DNA from: Klebsormidium nitens
Lineage: Eukaryota > Streptophyta > Klebsormidiophyceae > Klebsormidiales > Klebsormidiaceae
Direction of reading: 5' to 3'
Length of the DNA stretch: 64,000 nucleotides
NCBI GenBank assembly: GCA_000708835.1
Contig: DF237373.1
Coordinates: 6,106-70,105 of the forward strand
Both the position numbers and the translations under genes were made by a program. Below are positions 22,916 to 34,639 of this stretch, one piece after another (within the stretch, counting starts at the first letter, position 1; each line of letters opens with the position of its first letter). The notes under the pieces are model-generated. The model was not told the origin of the DNA. It was given only the letters and a program-made list of their open reading frames with translations, and ran no database searches.

Positions 22916-25900
22916 TCAATCCGAGTCCTCGTAGAGGCCGTCGTCATCCTCGGGCTCCTCGAACGCGCCCAGGTCCAGCTGGTAGCGGAGCAGACCTGCA
23001 CACGAGAAGAGGTTTGGAACCATAAAACTATTATTCGCAACCAGAGGTTGCGGAGCAGACCTGCACACAAGAAATCAGTTCGAAACCATCACCGCAACCA
23101 GAGTCTGCGGAGCAAACCCGCACACAGGAACACAGTCCGAAACCTTTTGAGGTTCTTTCTTGACAAGGTGGGAGCCGAAGCATATGCTTTCCGGCAGGGT
23201 TGATTCCTCATCAGCTCAATTTCTGCAAGAGTCTAATGTTACCATAATTGTAGACCGGTGAACTTTCGACATCGGTTGGAGCATCCTTACACGTTCTTTT
23301 CGATATTCTGCAACGGCGAACGAGCGAGAGGCACAGGTCTGAGCTGCTTAGAGAGAATTCAGCATGTATACATTCCTGGAAAAAGGGGTCGAACCCGAAA
23401 GTGACCATCACGGGCCAATTGAAGGAGCGAGGACACGTTCGACAAAACTTCAACCGTGCTTCGAACCGGTGGTCTGGTGCACGAAAGCATCCAGAGGGTG
23501 GCATCCAAATCCAACCAAAAGCACAGCCCAAACAGAACACGGCCTCGCTCATATGCTAGAATCTCAACAGAGTCCTGGCGCTTTTGGACACCCCAGAGCA
23601 ACTTCAGCAGTAGGCGACCATCAAACAGAAAACAGGCCCCTCACCGCCGATGCCTCCGAAGCCCCTGCAGAACTGCGACCCCTCCTGCGACTTGTTGGTG
23701 ACGAACTCGAGCGTGCAGCCGAACTTGGTGTACTCCTCGGCGAGCCACTCCAGGAGCGACTTCTGCTCAACGACCTCTAGGTCCGTGTTCGTCTCCGCAT
23801 CCACAAAGTGCGACCGGTCCTTCTCCTGCTCCTTGGTCAGGATCTTCACCATCGTCTCTGCAAAAAGGGAAGGAACACATCAATATGCGTCCCAGCGATA
23901 GCTTGACTGCTCCTTGAGCTAAATCTTTACCGTTGTTATGTGCAAGAGGGGAAGGGATGCGACTAACTTGATAATGTTTCCACCATGTCGTGATTTCGGG
24001 ACGCTGTCTCTGCAATACTGCGAGGAGATTTCTGCTAACGAAAGGGTAAGTGATCGTCTCAAGGCCGTCCTTCCCTTCTACCTTGAAACCTTGACAACAG
24101 TCTGTACAGCCAAGACAAAACGCACAACCACCATCATGCAAGAAGTCCTCGGATGAAGCCAATAGGCTGCTCAAGAACATAATCAGCGCAACCGTCTACC
24201 CGGAGCATGTACTCCAGAACTGACTTCTTCCGAACATAGAAGGGTGACTTGAGTTCCTCTAATCTCCAGTTTCGAAATGCTTGGGCACATTCTAGACCAA
24301 AACTTGAAAGAGTATATGCAGTAGCGCTCACCTCCGGAAGTGGGATTCTTGAGCGTGTAATGGTTGATGTCCAGGTTCTCCCAGACGAGCAGCGTCTCCA
24401 CGGCCCCCGCATCTAGCGCCTTGAGCGTGTCGTCGACGCCATACACGTACTTGCCCGTGTTCTGTGCAATCTCCTCGAAGTACTTGCCGATCAGGCGCTT
24501 CTCCTGGATGAACTTGACGTTCTTCAGGATGTCGGCAGAGAGCTCGATTGCCTGGAGGAAGGAAACGAGAGTGAGAGATGAATACAAAGAGGCACACCGA
24601 GCATCGAGTCACACAGCAATGAGGGGGGGCAACGCCGATCAACCTGGGTCAGTAGCTGAAAGTCGTCAATCTTGTAACGGGGCCAACATGGATGATGAGC
24701 ATATGGATGATTTGAAACAAACCAATCTGATATGTCAAATGAATGAAGCTGAGGATAGACCTCGAGGCGTACTTCGCTCATCTGTTAAGAACTTCCCCCT
24801 GCCTCAGATGTGTCAACCTCGACACAGATCGCGTCAGATTCAAAACAGGAGGATGTTACAAAGACAAAGGGCGAGCTTTTGCTCAGCAGCACTTGCCTGA
24901 TTGAAGCCGTTCTCCCCACCATACGACACATCCACCACGTTGATGATCTTCGCCTGGAGCCTGGGATCAAACATGTCCGACTGGCCCAACTCCGTCTTGA
25001 AGTCTGCAGATCCCGCCAGGACAATGCCAGCCACATTCGGCTGCAAAGCAGAAGACAAACCTAATCAGAAGATTCAATTGCACGCCTTGCAAACACGCAA
25101 CTTGGGACGCCTAGCCTGGATAGCAACCCAATCGAAAGAGAAGAACTATCCTTCCCAAAGGATTGCAGGTAGGAACTCACAGACTTTGATTTTGTGCAGG
25201 TTGACAGCGCAGGTAGGCAACCACCAGCAAGTCAAAGGGCCACAATATCGCAGAACTGCCTTTTCCAAGACAAGTCACCTTTTGCTAGTTTAACAAGATG
25301 GCCTTCAAAAAACTCAGAAACACTTCTCATCAACCTTTTGAGCCCTTGCGCAGTTTCTCTTGCTTCCTATTTTTACACTCGCTTCTTCCATTTGTAAGGA
25401 TCTGTCATAAGTGATTTCAAATCCCTGCCAGAAACAGAAATCTATTCTGCAAGCTCACCTGGCTCGTGGCAGGGTTGATGAAGAACTGCGTGCTCAGCTC
25501 GGCGACCTTTCTAACGTAGTTGTGACGCTTTTCCACACGCAGACGCGCGAAACGGAGCGCAGACTGCCCTCCTCTGCCGTGCTTCTTTGGCAGGTCGACC
25601 GACACCTTGTGCAAAATCTCACGGGTGTTTCCGCTCAGGGTGCCAAAGAGGGAGCCATTGCCATCCATCACCTGCAGACCATAGCGCCAAGTTCAAGGTC
25701 TGAACTGCCACCTTAACACTAAAGCTACCCTTCAAAGGCAACTTGCAGGTAAGAATTGTTTGTGCGTCTTATAAACATCGGACAACGGATAAAAACACAT
25801 TTGTATCCACTGGGAGGCAGCAATGCATAATGCTCAAGATGAAGACCAGTCTCCCAATGCTGACCCTACAAAAGTGCCGCAACTTGTGCAAATACAGCAA

Positions 25901-27666
25901 ACCCGCAGTGTGAATGCTGCAAATTCAAGATGCAGCTTGAAGACATCCCCTCACGCTGATCTTGCACAAACAATTGCAACTCCTGTGTGTGAACAAAGTA
26001 CTACGCAAAGCAAGCCAAACGGGCACTGGGGTAGTGCCTGGAGTGGATGATACTCACAATGAACCCAAACGTGTCGTCTGACTCCAAAAGCTCTTTCAAT
26101 GGCTGCAAGACAAGGGACAACGGATCACAATCAGGCCATATGAACAGAATGAATTTGAAGCAGCTAAGATGCTGCAATGACGCATGATGAATATCATTTT
26201 GCAATCAATGCTTTCTAGCACGAGGCAGCTTGTACAGAACTTTGCTTCGTCATCTAGGCTGTACCCAGTGACCTTTCGGCAGAGGCTCCAGACCTCTTCT
26301 TTCTCAAACAAGTCAACAAAAACTGGACACTCCATTCCTGCCAGCAACTGCTCACCTCCGTATGGAACTTGCTGTCACACAGGTAGAGGGAGATGTTGAT
26401 CGGCTTGAAAGGCTCGATTGCCATGCTCATCTTCTTCTCCTTGCCATCGTCTGTCATCACAGTGCCCGTGTAGATGACCAGTCCATTCGCGGGCACCTGC
26501 GTTGGACAAGGCAATGCAGCGCCGTCAGAAGCATAAACTTTCCGGCGTCAAACAGACACCATTCATTTGTCGGCTATGCACTGCGTGAGTGCTGATAGGG
26601 CCTTCATCCAATTGCAATTCTGCTCAATCTTTTCGCTTATGGTTCATATTCGTAATTCAAGTTGCCTTGAAAAAAGCGCAGTGCCACCAGCAAGCATCAC
26701 TGCTGCACGTGGAACAACTCCACTTCAAAAGCCTAGACAAGTTGCTATTATGTAAACCAATATCAACATTTGGACGAGGTGCCTCCATAGCACCCACAGG
26801 AAAAGGTGTTCAACGCAGCAGCAACCCCAGAACCACAATTTAAGCAAGGTAACCCCACGATTCCAGCGCCACTCACCCTAGTGAAAAGCTTCAGCTTCTG
26901 CTGAGCAGATGTGATAGCCGCAAGGACCGAGAGCCTGTTCACTCTGCTCTTAATGTTGGACGCCGTGCCTGCTTCTTCTGTCAGCATCTTAGCCACCCGG
27001 GAGATCTGGCCGCCCTGGGGCATGATGATGGAAATCATGCTCGTTCCATTGCTGCAACAGGAGACAAAAAATGTGAGCTTAAGCTCCAAAGTGAAGATCA
27101 ATGACAGGTTTTTGATCATGTTGAATCATCACAGAACACACGGCTCAGGCTCAAACCCGAAACCCCACTGAAACCTTGGCAGGCTTGCATGCATGAACAC
27201 TTCATTGCGGCTGAAGGCATACGGCTTTTTAGTTGCAAAACAGCGAATACTTGACAAAAGGGCCCCCTGAGAAAGAATGCATAACTCAGACTAGCAACCA
27301 TTACCACTGACCAGCACTGTCAGAAGAGTAATATTAACAGGCAATGGAACAATAATTCCTTTGTGACAGTCGTACAAGCCAAGAATTGCGTATTCATCGC
27401 AAATACCCCAGATCGTGGCTACCATGCATCCAATGGAAAAGCTGTACCCTCAGAATTCAAAACACATACGTGCAGCCACAAAACTTCACGTGTCTTCCTG
27501 CTAGGAACAAGAAGCAAAGCAATTGGAAACATGCGGGAGGAAAGGATTCTGCACAGTGCAAACCTTACCCTCGGTATGAATCCAAGGTCTTGATGAGCCT
27601 TTTGATCTTCCAAACCTCTATGTTCTTGTCCCCCTCCGCTTTCCCGTGGTCCGCACGTTCAGACAT
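22916..27666 (-). CDS. ERF1: Eukaryotic translation release factor 1 (eRF1), 9 exons, 442 aa
   Basis: Recognises all three stop codons in the ribosomal A site and triggers peptide release together with eRF3. Exons on the minus strand: 27666-27569, 27051-26877, 26496-26356, 26102-26058, 25671-25459, 25040-24897, 24551-24332, 23857-23645, 22995-22916 (TGA). Seen: [11 protein letters not shown] with NIKS at 65-68, YLCDSKF (YxCxxxF) at 129-135, [14 protein letters not shown] with the catalytic GGQ at 187-189, and the acidic end [15 protein letters not shown]. All three domains are full length and nothing essential is missing, so canonical decoding is expected. The ATG at 27666 is the first in frame ([12 protein letters not shown]). 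The intron after exon 6 has a GC donor (CAG/GCAAGT, 24897/24896). The exon 9 acceptor region is repeated inside intron 8. Confidence 0.97.
22985..23150 (-). repeat. Three tandem copies of the eRF1 intron 8 / exon 9 acceptor region
   Basis: On the plus strand, copies start at 22985, 23050 and 23107 with GCGGAGCAGACCTGCACAC or a close variant, followed by AGAAG..GGTTTGGAACCAT-like sequence. Copy 1 holds the true acceptor (exon 9 begins at 22995). Copy 2 keeps an intact GTGTGCAG/GTCTGCTCCGC acceptor. In copy 3 the AG has become GG. Periods are 65 and 57 bp. Confidence 0.85.
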
Positions 27667-28738
27667 TGTGCCTCGAGCCTCGTTCTCGATTCCTGAAAGG
27701 GCAAGGAGGCTTGGGCAAGAGCTGAAGCTTACGGGCGCCGAAGGCAAGAGCGGACAGGAGAAAACAAGCCTGCTCAGGGTGGAAACCCGTCAGTTTTGCA
27801 CCAGCAGAAACCGACGAAGTGAGCTGGACTTCAGATCCAAGAATTCGAAGTGCACGACACCAGCTGTCACTTGCCAACTAGGGGTGCGGTAAATACGTGC
27901 ACTGAGTTCATCCGGTAGCTACAAAAGTTGGCGTCTGAATTGTTGAAGCTTTACCACTTAATAGTAGCCAATCCTAATAGTACTCCAGGTTTGCCAGCGA
28001 ACGCATAGTCCTACCCGGCCTGTCTAGAATGATCAACAAGTCCCATGCAACGCGGAATAGAAACAGGCAGACCGAACACGCCTATCCATTCAAATCCGGT
28101 CATGATCCACAGATCCAGTTTGCCATCCATACGATAGCATGTATAGACATGCACAATGTTCTGAAAAAAAGTTCGCCCGAACTCTATGTCCTCTCTATGT
28201 TTGTACTTCTATTTCTCAACACATATTCCTCACGAAGTCAAATCCTTGCATGGTTTTCTATTAGTCATGGAAAATCGTGCACGAAGCAGCTGCTTGTCCG
28301 AGTCTGATAAGTATACATTAACGCATTACGAAAGAAGACTGAGAGGGCAGAATCTGGTCCTTCCAAGTGGTTCCTTGGAACTGAAAAACTACTGATTGTA
28401 ACCAAGGATGCACTTGTGTGAGCTATGTAGGCACCGTCGCATTCGCTAAGGTAGGGCTGTTTCACTTGTCAAAGCAAAGTAGCCATCGGTGCAAACATTG
28501 ATGAGGACAGCCTAGGAAACCGCAAACGTGAAGCACCAAGATAAGCTAGATAACTTAGGTCACGAGGGACTTAGACTTAGAATTGCGATCTCTCACAACT
28601 CACAACAATAAACGTTCTAGAAGCAACACCAAGCGGGCCAGACACGTTTTGAACTTCAACAACTCTGCTAAGCATGCACGAGTTTGATCACAACACCAGT
28701 AGTTTACGACTTTAGATTACCCGTGTCCCCTGCGGTGG
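27667..28738. other. Spacer between the eRF1 start and the stop of the B3 gene
   Basis: About 1.1 kb between two minus-strand genes. It must hold the eRF1 promoter and 5' UTR and the B3 gene 3' UTR. No additional coding segment or RNA gene is recognised. Confidence 0.55.
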
Positions 28739-31700
28739 TCATGAATCTTCTTCCTCTTCCTCCCCGGACAGCCAGCAATGCGCCGAGTCCCCGCTCACTT
28801 GTCCGTCCTCCACCCAAACCGGCTTCGGCACACCTTTCACTTTGAGCAGAAACGATACTACACCCTCGGGGGAAACCCGCCGACCCCTCACGAAGTCGAC
28901 CGCGCACTGCGTCAACCCGTTATCTTGCGCCTTCCCGATCGCGCGTTTAGACTTCCCCTTCTTCGCAGCAGGCTGCGCCTTGACGGTTTCGGACATGGAA
29001 ACCTTGGGCTCCCGTTTTCGCTTCTTTGGGGGGCTGTCAATTGACGGCTCCTTGACTAGTGCTGCGCCCCCCTGGTCCGAGTCGGCGCTCACGGGAATGA
29101 CCTCCTCTTCCCCCTGAAAGAGGACGGACTTGAAGTAAGAGGCTGAAACAAGCATATACGCGCCACTTTGTCGAGGTCCGGCTTGGCTTTCTTCGGAGCC
29201 TTATCCCTACGAAGTCCCAGTGCAAATCAAAATCGGACAACTAACACTGTTGACTAGACCGCAAGGTTGCAGGCGCGGAGGCAGAGGATTCAAAGCAAAG
29301 CAGATCTGACGGCTTACGTCGTCAATCTGGACCTCGTCGCCCTCCCCCTCTTCGCCCTCGAGCGCTGCGGTCCCGTCCCTGTCGGCCCGCACGATGTGCA
29401 CCTTCACCCGCCACTTCTCCTGCAGCGGGGCAGGATCCGTCGAACGTGAGCAGTCACATAGAAAGCCTTGGGGGCATTCAACGGTCCGCTCATCGACTGC
29501 CGTTACGACTCGAGCGGCGACCGGGGTTCCAATCAATTTCGCATTTTCAGGACGATTGTATCGAATTCAGACCGAAGTAGAGCCAGCTACACGTATCATA
29601 AGAGACCACTTCCCGAAGACTTCAATTGGGTTCTAATAGAGGCACAGGTTGAGCTTACAGGTCGATGAACATGTGGAAAGAACTTTGCTAAGGTTGATTG
29701 CGAATATGATAGCTTTAGAGCCTTATCAAGGGAGGGCTAGTTCTCAAGAAGCTTGATTTGTGGGAAAGAAAAGTTGCAGTGTTCGAACAGCAAACGCTTG
29801 AGTGGGCAGGCAACATTTTTTGTTTCTGCTCTCCAGGAAAAGAAGGTCTGGATATGAACCAAGGGATTCTCCTCGGGGGATTTCGAAGAGCGGCGAAAGC
29901 GAAGGACTCCTGGGAGAAAGAGCGTGGCGCTTCGTTCAGTTACCCGATTACACGACTGCCGAAAAGAAAAGGACAAACGGAAACTTTTCATTGCCGGGGA
30001 ATGCAAGAGAAACATGCACGCAATTCTGTGTCCAGGTGTAAGAGTTAAGTCCAGGACTCCAGCTCAGATTTTTGTCGGTGCTTTCTCTGCGATTTGTATG
30101 TTTGAGGCCTTCATTTTTTCAATGCACGTCCTCTAAAGGGAAACGGACAAAAAAACAAGAAGCAGAGTGAGGCAGCGCCCAGATTGAGAGCCTCTACGAA
30201 GACGTTCTGGCCGGCCCTTTGCACCACGGACGATCGGTACAGAAAAGTGAATGTTGATACAGGAAGCTTCATACACCGGAAAGCGAGAAAGGTCAATTTG
30301 GCGCCTCGTTTCAAGCTCAAGCACGATGCGAATCCTCTCCTCCGACACTTACGTAAGACAGCTACCTCGGTAGCCACCAGCTTTTTCCTGACAACCGTCG
30401 ACACTGTGACGACACTTCTTGCACCTAAAGAACCTCGTCAATCTCTGAGCGTCAAAATTCAACGTCTTCCGCAACAAACGTTAGGGTCTGTTGGCCCAAC
30501 AAGGCTGCCGCTGCTCCAACAGCTCTCAAATCGCGAACCGACAGCTGTCAGAGAACAAAACCCAACAGCTGTCAAAGCGAAACCGACAGCTGTCAGCTCT
30601 CTCGCGCGCCAGCTGTCACCTCTCCGCGCGGTTCAATCACTTCAAACACGCAGCAGTCCCCGTCCCCCAGGTCGTGGTCTTTCGCGAAACCGCCCCACCC
30701 CCCGCTCAGGCCCGCACGGCTCGGCTTATACATAACCTCCCAGCTTTCTCCGTGCTCGTCTTCGAGGATAAGCAGGCCGTCGCGGTCCCCTGGGAGGTGG
30801 TGCTGGCAGAAGTGCGCCTGTAGATGCTGCGGGAAGGTCCGGGGAGGGGGGTAAGGGACGGGGCTGCTGGCGGGGGGTGGAGAAAATAAAGGTTGAAAAG
30901 TAAAAGGTAGGAAAAGGGCGGGGAAAGAGTAGAAAAAAGGAGGGGGAAAGGGGCGAGGAAAGGAGAAATGTACCAAATCGAAATGAAAAGGAAAAGGAAG
31001 AGAAAAGAGAAGAAAAGGAAAAGGAAAGGGAGAGGGGAAAAGAGAAGGGGGGAAAGAAGAGAAGGAAAAAGCAGGAAAACGAAGAAAAGGATAAGAAAAG
31101 GGGGGAGAGGGTCGATCCGGGCATTTAGTAATGAAGAGGGTGGTCGTGACAACTGGGGTGTAACTTGGTTGGGAAAGAAAGTCAATTGTTTTGGGTATGG
31201 AGATTGGCGGCGCGCCCTGAGCCCCCACGCGAGCGCGCGCCCCGACCTTGTCGACGACCTCGAACTTCGCCGCGTCCCCGTCGTCGAGCCCGTGGTCGAT
31301 CGCGAACGCGCGCCAGCCGCCCGAGAGCGCGCCCCGCACCGGCTTATAGACCGCCTCCCACTCCCCCCCCGCGGGGCCCTCGAGCAGCACCGCGCGCTCG
31401 TCGGGGGAGAGATGCGCGTCGCAGAACGCCCTGTCCAGATTCTGGGGGGGAGATACATGTTTCAGGAGCGAGTTTAGGGGTTGTGAGTTTGGGGCTGGGG
31501 GTTCTGAGCAGGCCCCGTGATTTGGAGGAGAGTAGAGAGAAAAAGGGGGGTGTTAGTTTGGGGGAGGGTGGGTTTGTCAAATGGGGGGGTGGATTTTAGT
31601 GGGCGCGGAAGGGGGGGGAAGCGTGTCACCTTGTCCAAAACCTCGAACGCGAGTGCGTCCCCGTCGTCGAAGCCCTTATGGATGGAGTAGCCGCGCCAGC

Positions 31701-34618
31701 CGGCGCTTAGACCTTTCTTACCGCCCAGGTACTTGCACTCCCAAGCCTCGCCGTCGGCGTCGAGGAGCGTGACCCACACGTCGTGGCTGGGCATGTGCAC
31801 GACGCACCAGTCGTTGGGCCATTGCTGGGGAAACGCGGGGGCCATTATCAAAATTTGCGTTGAAAAGTATGATTGATTGGACTGACGAATCTGGACTAGG
31901 TAGTGAGGTTTTTGTTTTGGGGACCTTCACATCTATGACATTCTCTATGCATATCGTTTGGAGTTTCTGAAGTGCGGGGACCGCAATGAGTTTCTGTCCG
32001 GTATCTTGCAACGACGGCAAAGTGGGACGCGGGGTGAGAAGATGTTTCTGCAGTAGAGTGCAGATTCGAGAAAGGAAGAGGGAACACGGGGGCCCGGAAC
32101 AAGTTTTGCCCAGTTTGATGCATATATGAACGGAAAAATTGAGAGGAAGGATGGAGTCGGAGAGGAAAAGAGCAGCGAAAGCGATTCCATTTGCGTGTCG
32201 CACTGGTCGCTGCAGACTGTCTCATGTGTGATTTAAAAAGAAAAGAAAGAAACGGAAGGAAGAGGAGGAGGGAAAGGTGTGGTATCAGGATGTGTGCTTG
32301 ATGTGCTGATGAAAAGGGAGGGTGCGTTTAAAGTGACCGCGTACAAGTTCCAACGTTAAAGGTGGGAAATAAACGAGGGGGGCAAGCGTTCAGGGCACCA
32401 GTGGTCGAAACGTTGCCCGGGGAACGACGCCTGGATGAAACGACTCTGCTCGTCGTCGAAAGCAAAAGCGGAAATGCAACAAACAGGTGTACGGATTTGA
32501 TTAACTGGTGGACTACGTGGGGCTGCTAGAAAGAGAAAAATGGGAAACAGAAGAACTTGTATAGGTCAATACGGAAAAAGGAATGATGACGAGGCCGGAA
32601 GACAGATTGATCTGAATGAAAATCGTCATGACCCAAAAAGCATCGCCCCAGTACTAAGTGCCCTGATGAGACGTTCTTAAAGGATGCCAGACAGCGTTGC
32701 ATGCTCTTCCGGCTCTTTCTGTGAGCGGTACGATTGAGAAGCAGCCAAACGCAACTAGAAAAGCCTTTGTATCTGGAGAAGCCGTTTTTCACGAAGTGCC
32801 CGCTTGATCATCTTTCAAGCAAAAAAAACTTGTGACAACGTCGATGCAAGCTTCCCTAGTGCTTACAAGCACTATCAAAGGATGCTCGAAACCTTCAATC
32901 TGAAGCGCATTGTAGACCGGAGTCCTGATAGATCAACCTTCCAGATGCTTTGGGTCGCCCGGAGTCGCCTCAAGGCTCTCTCAAGCTTTGACGGGTGTCC
33001 TTCCGGCTTCCCCGAACCAGGCACGTTTCCAGACGCTTGCAAACCTCATGAGAACAAATGGGCTTCACATAGCCAAAATGCCCGCTAGAAAATCCTTACA
33101 GAGACTTTCTTGTTCGACAGTCATTTGAGCACATTTCTGCTACTCCGTGTATTTAGAGACTCTCGCCTTCGCAGTCCAAACCCGTCATACATCCTCATGA
33201 GATAACCATAATAGTTTCCAAAGGGAAATTGGGGAGGGGAACGCATCATCCGAAAAAGGGACGGTGAAGTGTGTAGCAAAAGATCCCTTACCAGCCAGAA
33301 GCCGCCTGAGATCATCGACTGCAACAGTCGCTTCACAAACGCCGGTCCTTCCACCTTGATCGCATTAGCTCTCGCCTCTGCTTCATCCCTGGCTTCGTCA
33401 GAACACGTCGATGTGCCGCTGCGGGGCCGGTAGGGTCCCGCTGATCGACGGCCCGGCCCCCGAGTCAGCCGAAGGTGGTCGTTCCTTTCTTCTAGGTCCC
33501 TGGCAAAAGAAAAGGGCCGGTGAGCAAGACCAGAATCGCGAACAGCGGGACACTTCCATAGGGGAACGCACAAGCTCGTGAAAACAGGGTTACACACATG
33601 TGTATCCTGGTCGAACGCATGGCACCCCCATGTTGAGATACAGTAACACTCCATCAACAATTCCAGCCTGTCTGCGTGTCTGCGTATCTTCAACAGTGGC
33701 TCCAGTAAGTCAAGATCTTTGTCACCTCAGGAGGCAACTCTGAGTAGCAAGCTCTGACAAAGGAGGCCCTCCTCAAACACTGGCGACTTCAGCAAAGCGA
33801 CGGAAGACAACGGGAGCCCAAAATTGAAAGACATCCTCACTTGTAGGACACAGCTGGCATGTTTTGGACTCGGCCCGACCGTCGGATCTCTACAATCCCG
33901 TCAACGCCGTGGGCTCCCAGGGAAGAGCGTCGCCTAGGGGCCTGCGGTTTTGCTCTGCTGGCTGCCAAAGCGTCTGCTGCGTCCACGATTCCAAAGTCCT
34001 GCCGAGCAAAAAAGAGACTTCCCTCAGGCTTGAAAACGGTGACATCGCGAAGGGGATTCTAGAGTTGTGTGAGGTTTCAAGCCTCACACAGTTCTCAAAG
34101 GCAAGCCCATGCCAAGGAAAGAAAGGAAATAGCTTGGGCTCCCGACAGATTTTCAAGCATCAGCTCTGCAAAATACGGTGAAAAGGGGATGACTTTTGCT
34201 TTGAATCCTTTTTCTGATGTTATTGAGGAATCGTTCTAATGGTGACGCTCTTCAGAGAAAGCCCACTGAGAGTCTGGACACGAAGATGGAGGGCGGTGGG
34301 GTACAGGACCTCTCCAACATTGGCCCCGTGTTTGTTTCATCTCTTATGGAGAACTCGTTCAGATAGCCTACGATTGTGCGAGCTCGTTATGTCAGAAAGG
34401 GGCGCGACAAAGCCGACCACTCCTCTGATGCTTTCCCTACATTGAAGCGGGGACCCCAGGAGACCGCACCAAAAGGCGTCAATCTTGCAGGACACGGGTT
34501 GAATCCCCTGCCCATCATGCCCTTTCCCTGAAAGGAGAAACCAACTGACCTGCAGGTGGCGCTCATTTTCCTTGATTCTCTCCTGGCGTTCTAACTCGAT
34601 CTTGGAGAGCTTTGCCAT
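28739..34618 (-). CDS. B3-domain protein with three B3 core modules, 9 exons, about 513 aa
   Basis: Plant-type B3 DNA-binding protein, presumably a nuclear transcription factor. Exons on the minus strand: 34618-34550, 33998-33841, 33499-33292, 31824-31630, 31441-31247, 30826-30620, 29419-29318, 29199-29167, 29113-28739 (TGA). The N-terminus (KLSKIELERQERIKENERHL, then VEIRRSGR) and the block SDEARDEAEARA..FVKRLLQSM..GGFWL match the plant group with one B3 domain. The core module, ending LSxGWRxFxIxxGxDDGDAxxFEV, occurs three times, at residues 146-210, 211-275 and 276-344, each in its own phase-0 exon. The last beta strand is KWRVKVHIVRAD. The tail carries the basic nuclear signal PPKKRKRE and an acidic end. 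An upstream in-frame ATG at 34639 is possible. The 33-nt exon 8 is the weakest part of the model because its acceptor (ATAAG) is poor. Confidence 0.88.
30845..31125 (+). repeat. Long polypurine (A/G) tract in a B3-gene intron
   Basis: About 280 bp made almost entirely of A and G on the plus strand, in runs such as GGAAAAGG and GAAAAGGAAAAGG, so the transcribed RNA is a C/U tract. It lies directly before the acceptor of exon 6, far longer than a normal polypyrimidine tract. Plus-strand frames in it encode only Lys/Arg/Glu-rich sequence and are not called as genes. Confidence 0.9.
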
Positions 34619-34639
34619 GGAGCTGGCTGGAGCCTGCAT

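Noticed and set aside
30968-31477. Lys/Arg-rich 169-codon plus-strand frame
   Set aside because: Product of the polypurine tract and of sequence opposite B3 exon 5.
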